Positions 54,101 through 60,100 of a DNA stretch of 64,000 nt are shown piece after piece. Within the stretch, counting starts at the first letter, position 1, and each line of letters starts with the position of its first letter. This DNA is from Echinostoma caproni (lineage: Eukaryota; Platyhelminthes; Trematoda; Plagiorchiida; Echinostomatidae), in the NCBI GenBank assembly GCA_900618425.1, contig UZAN01040029.1, forward strand, positions 15,404 through 79,403. The letters run 5' to 3'. A model generated the notes under the pieces. That model did no database searches, was not told the DNA's origin, and saw only the letters and a program-made list of their open reading frames with translations. A program made the translations under genes and the position numbers.

Positions 54101-57100
54101 AGGTGCTTGCGCTCTCTTTCTTAACTGACAACAGTCTTGAATTTATTTTTTCGTCTTTGCACCTTTGATCTATCGGTTGAAGAGAATTCAATCCGAGTTA
54201 TGTTTGATAAAGCTTATCCTGCATAGATTTATTTCACATGAACGCGAGATGTAAGCCATGTCGTCATATTGAAACAGATCCAAAGGGTTCATTTGGTTCC
54301 TTTCTAGGCTCCCAGACTTTAAAAATAACTTTGTTGTGATTTTACCGCACTCAGTTGGCATAGAAACGCCTTTTGGCGGTCTAGACTTCACGCTGGTTGT
54401 CACTCTAACGGAGTCTTAGGGTGTCTGAGACAAACGCGTAGTATCCGAAGACTGCTTTATCTGTTACCAAGAGTGTCTATCGGATATACGGCAAAACACC
54501 ACCTCACTTCCATGGGTAAGGTAATAATCATCCGGAAGTGAAGCAGTATTACACCACTGTTTTGGAGTCTCAGCTCTACACAATTGAGATTGGTCATCGA
54601 AAGTAAACATCTTCAATCACTCGACTTTTACCTAACCGAATGTTCAGAACGGTATTTAGTATGCAAATTCGACGGGTTCTACATGCTACTGAGGAGCCTG
54701 AAAGGTTTTTCACATCGGTTTTAGTACCAATTCAAAGCCACGCTGGTGAGGGGTAGGACAGTTGATGCAAGATACAAGTATTTAATTAGCAATCCTGTCT
54801 TTAACATGAAGCTTGTTGATTTGTATGCTGTACAGAACAAACTGGGCAATGGAAAAAGTGTACGTGAGACTATTTATCCAAAGGTTAGAAAGCTTGCAGT
54901 GTGGTTCTTGCCAATGTATTATGGACCATTTGCTTTTAAGCACACGAATGGATTCGCACAAAAAAGCTGACAATTGTGGGTTCTGATAAGGTAACATGAC
55001 GTTGATGGCTTGAGTCAGGTCAAATCTATGCTCCACAGATCACGTTGAATGGGCGAGATGAACGCGATGCGATGTGTAAGATCAACAACAGGTAACAACT
55101 CCTATGTGAATGTGGTCAATCTACGTGGTCAGCATCCGACTGAGCCGGCGGTTATACTTGTGGATCCCACTATTCTTTTACACCACCAACTCCGTTTTCT
55201 CCTCTTCCGTAACCACATTAGCAAGCTGGTTTCCCGACGATGGTTCATGTAACTGGGTACTCAAGGTAAAAAGGAAAATAAATGATTCTGAAATAAAAGT
55301 ATAGTTGATATGAATCCTGATGATGCCAGTATTGTAAACTCGCGAGTCAAAATTTAAAAAAAACTGTAAAATAATCAATTATTAACTTGCAAACATAATG
55401 CTGTGGTAAAACGTTGTGAACCGATGTTCACCGAGATTTTACGTTCATTCATTCATCCATGGCTCCCACTCTTCGAGTCCCTCGAAAATTCGAGCGTGGT
55501 GGGACAGGTTTACGCTAAATTTGTTGTAGTATTTTTTATCGAATGTGAGGTGCTGGTGTTGATCGACAAGAAACCGCACGTAAGTGTTTCGTCGTTGTTG
55601 CGGCTCATCCGTGGTGCGTGCTCTGGCGGCAAACCTCCGCATTAAAAGTCGAAATGTTTATCCATATACCTGCATTGTGCTCCCAACTAATGGGCATATT
55701 TCGTGATTATCTCTGAGCCGCAGGATCGATGAGTCGCATTCTTGTCGGTGGGCACACTATTCCATCCTGTATAACATTATCACCGAAAATCCAATCTGTG
55801 GTCCACCAGAGGATATACTGTCATCGTTTATAACACAGCACACACACTCTGTTTCCTGTTTCAGAAGGCTCTTGTTTGTGAATTTCTTTTTCGTTTCTCC
55901 CCGACTCATCGCCAATTGTGCTCATCCCCAAAAGTGCTCTGTCTATTCATCTTCGACTTCCATGTTCATCATCCCATTTGATTCGAGCACAAATCTGCAA
56001 CGCACTGCATCTTTTTCCGTTCTCGAACATTGATCTGATTCAAACTTTGATTGCATTAACCACATATTGTGCTTGCCTCTGTTTTACTTCCTCCAACAGG
56101 TGTCACAGGTATGCCCCTATTGTCTGTCCGCCCAGCATTTTCCCCCACCTTATCCCCTTTCACGAATAATTCTCATTTGTTTACTCGTAGCTTGCCATTG
56201 ACGGAAAATTATTGTTGTGTGTAAATTCACTTGTCTGAGATTTCTCGCCTCAGCATCCAACAAGACGTTCTTTCTGTATTATGTGTACCACATGATACAC
56301 TCCAACCCTCGCCCCGTTAAGATAATCTCTGTTCACATTATAAAAAATCCAATGCACAAATTTCGCACCTTTATTGCGCGCGCCGAGTCGTTCATGTGAG
56401 TATGTTTTGGAGCGCCAGTGTGAACATGCACCATTATATCAATGTGCGAGTCAATTACTAAATCATTTTATCTAGCTCTTTGTTACTCTATCTGTGTATC
56501 TATCTACCGACTTATCTATCTATCTATCCATCGATCTGTTTGACTTTTGTCATCCTGTAAAAAATTGGGTTTTCTAAACTAATTATTCTCAAGTGTTAAA
56601 GTCACTCGAACCCTAGACTGTCATTCCGCACAAAACGGTGATTCTTCCTTTTCGCATGCTAAACCGTCAAACTGTTAGAATTGGTGATATAAAAATGATT
56701 CCCAAAGTTTCTATTCCGTTTGTGTCTACGTTCCTAAACAATCATACATGTTCCCTGATTTACATATTTCTGTACATGGGGGCTCTGTGATCGTTGTGTG
56801 TTCCCGTCCCTCCTGTTGTCCACAACATCCGTTCTTCACAAAAAAAACAGATCAGCTGTCCATCTCACACGTTGTCCGGTGCCGAATCATTCACATGGAT
56901 TGTTCATAGTTGTTTCGTGTATGTGTGTGTGTCTGCGCCATGAGGTGCTACCGTTCCATTTATTCCACACCAATACCGTACGGACACTTTGGTGCACGAA
57001 GCAACTGTGGTGATTTGTAAAAAATCAACTTATTGGTTCATTTTTGATCGTGAGAAAAAATCTCTAGTGTTAGTGAGTTTTATAAATGTGGTGCAAAAAA

Positions 57101-60100
57101 TCGCTGATCTTTCCAATAATCTGCTTAGGCTGTCCCCTTAACCAGGAAAAGCCAAATTCATTAGGACTGTAGTATTTCATGGGAATTTTGTATCAAAGAT
57201 ATCTTCAGAGTGACCTTACTTTGTTTACATGAGTGCATGCCTAACGTTTGCGTATCTAAACGCTCAGTTCGAGGTAAGCGTGCACTGGAGCATGACTGCT
57301 TATGGCTCCCTCGCAGCTCATTTGCCATCTGAGAGATGTAGACGCAAACAATGGATCCATGCATCTCTGTTAGATGAACCCATTTCCAATGTAGCTGAGC
57401 TTACTTGTTTTTTGTCGACCCTACACCATCTAACATGGACAACCCTCAATCTGATTTAACCCGAGTGTAGAACAGTTTGCCTTGTAAAGCCGCTAATCCA
57501 TACCTCAGTTTCTTCGAGACACAACTGGGAGTTCGGTAGATGATGGAAATCAAAGGGGTGGAATGTGCGTCAAGGAACACAACAGTCTACACTCAGATAC
57601 TCGTTACACCTTTCATTTGTTCCATCGGTACGCTATCAGGTATTGCAAGCTGCAATGAATCCTCACCAGTTCTTCAACAACGCAAGATAGATCATCGGGT
57701 CCAAAAGATTAGTGTTTATTCACTTTCCACACCCACAGTAAGCAGTATGCGATCAGTGAGTACGAAAATCACATGTAAACAAATATTGCAGTCAAAACCT
57801 CAAATCGTCTCACACTTGTCTAGCCAGTCACAGGGGTAGCAGTAGATATCACCACACGCACCGACAGTGCTTAATATGTGCTGGACACGGCGTTCAAGAG
57901 AGTATGAAAACACATTTCCTCACGTATTTTGTGCTATTGCATCAGTTTTGAAAATTATAATGTTCCCTTAAAACGAGTCAACTAATGCATTGTGTGTCTG
58001 CCCTCCAGCAAGTCGCCTGTCTGTAAGTCAAGAGATGCGACGGACTCAACACAATGTTACCCGGGGTCTATTAGACGATTTGATTTGACTATGTACAGAG
58101 CAAACATAGCGTGAACTAAAAATCTAGGAAACGACGCCAACTTGTTTTGACCTTGATGAACCTCACTGGTAGTTGGAATCCACTCACCAAAACGAGGACC
58201 GAACACAGGCACATTACTTGCTCAAACCTCGAGCAGCCGTTTAGTGTTTCACTTTTAAGGCCTGTTACACGCATCTAACCTCGCTCATTTATCAGCAAAA
58301 ACTTTACTAAATCAACCACGGAAATCGAATTAATGCCTCCATCTCACTACAGTTATGGTCTTTCCGTCTTCAGTACTTCAATTGATAAAACAAAGCCATG
58401 CAAATGACTTGGAAGAGTGGAAATGAAAACGTAACCCAGGGACTACAACAAAATGAGATTATGTATACTAGTATATAGTTTTTGCTCACTGTAGTTGCAC
58501 ACCATCGCAACTACAGTGAATTATGCGAGACAAAATTTCTAAAGAAATAAAATATCCGTGATTTTCCTAATCAATAACTTATTTTTTCAACTCCATACCA
58601 CTATGTAATGAACATTAGATGGGGTCGAAACTCCAGTCAGGAGGACCCATTGTTCAGATTTGATAGCCGGCATGGAGACTTTGAGTGATTAAAGACAATC
58701 AGTTGCTCCGAGGGGGAGGTTTAGTACACTGCATAGTTTGTGCCCTACCTGTGATATTCCTGGTTCGACCCTCAGTCGGGTCGACGGATTCACGCACTGC
58801 TGATGACACCCAATAAGGTTGAAAGAGCTGTACAGTAGCACTGCACATCTTTCAATTCACTCTTCATTCGCTCTATGCACCACGAAATTCCCATGTGGTC
58901 AACCGGGTATGGTGATTACTGGCAATAATTGCATCATAGTGATCACTGGAGTTGCCTACTGAAACCATTTCACATTCACCATCAATTAAACTCAGTTCAT
59001 GTGATCCTATGTATTCAGCCCATCTCCTTCTGCCCTAAAATAACTAATCCCAATGCGGTCATTCTTTTTCGAGCCGCGTCTGTTTTTCGTGTGACGATCG
59101 TAACATACTTCAATTTCGGTTGTCAGAATAATTCGTTGTCACTGGTGTGAGTGCGCTGTCATCTGTCTGCATTGACCTCTTTTAGATGGCACCGTTTCCT
59201 CCACATTTTTCCCGTTCTTAGGGCCCCTTGTCTGTTGCACTCCAGTTTGAATGGACGCACNGCACTCTCATAATTAGCACCCTGATCGAAGGCGTGCAGA
59301 CTCACACAAAAAAGAGTGCTAATTCTCCTCCCCCATTTTCAAAACCTTCTATGTACCCACGAATTTTGTAGGTTTTTTGCCCACGTTTGGACCGTCTTTC
59401 ATCAACCTGTATGGCTCACCGCGTGAGTACAGTGATATGCCAAACAAGTACGAAGCGTTGAATTTGGGCAAAGGGGATGGAGCGGCCTATCGTGGTCGCG
59501 TTCTTTTGGAGGTCCGAACCGAATTGCTGACTGATCCCGTCGCGAATGAGGTGCGCGCGATTGACAGCGATTCGATCGCCCGAGTTCAGGTACGAGGTGA
59601 AGCATTGTTCCTTTTTCACGGCAAATAAAAGCCCTATTCCATGCCTGACTAAATCATCATAAGATCTCGTGGATTGTTGAATCGGTTGAGAACATGGAAT
59701 TCAGTTTTTGCAGACTGTAAAACGTGTTCTGCGATTAAATTCCCTCATTCCTTGGTCACCTATCCACGAGTATCATTTGTCCGATGTGGCACTGAGCAAT
59801 GATATCAATATAATCCGTTAAAGTAGAAATAATATTGAAACCAAATATAAACTGAACTGTGGTATCTTATCTCGATAGAACATTCTCAAAAGGAGAATAG
59901 ATGCCACAATAGAAATTAAACCAATCTATTCCCATGTCATACGTTTTCTCTGGAAACGGTTTGGTTGAATGAAGTGATGAGCACAATGATCTAAAACCAC
60001 TTAAAATAGATTCAAAATAACCTACAAAAAGAACTGGTCTGGATATTTTCTGCTCTTTAGGAGTATTCGATCAATTTAAATAAATGTCACTGCAAGAAAA

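Larger units (their letters stand above)
52074..59371 (+). other. Ferlin intron 12
   Basis: 7298 bp. Holds a TATC microsatellite near 56500, a minus and a plus SINE copy around a short hairpin (58090-58890), and degenerate TCTGTC-rich sequence at 52390-52500. 52510-56480 and 56540-58080 show nothing I can support. Confidence 0.75.
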
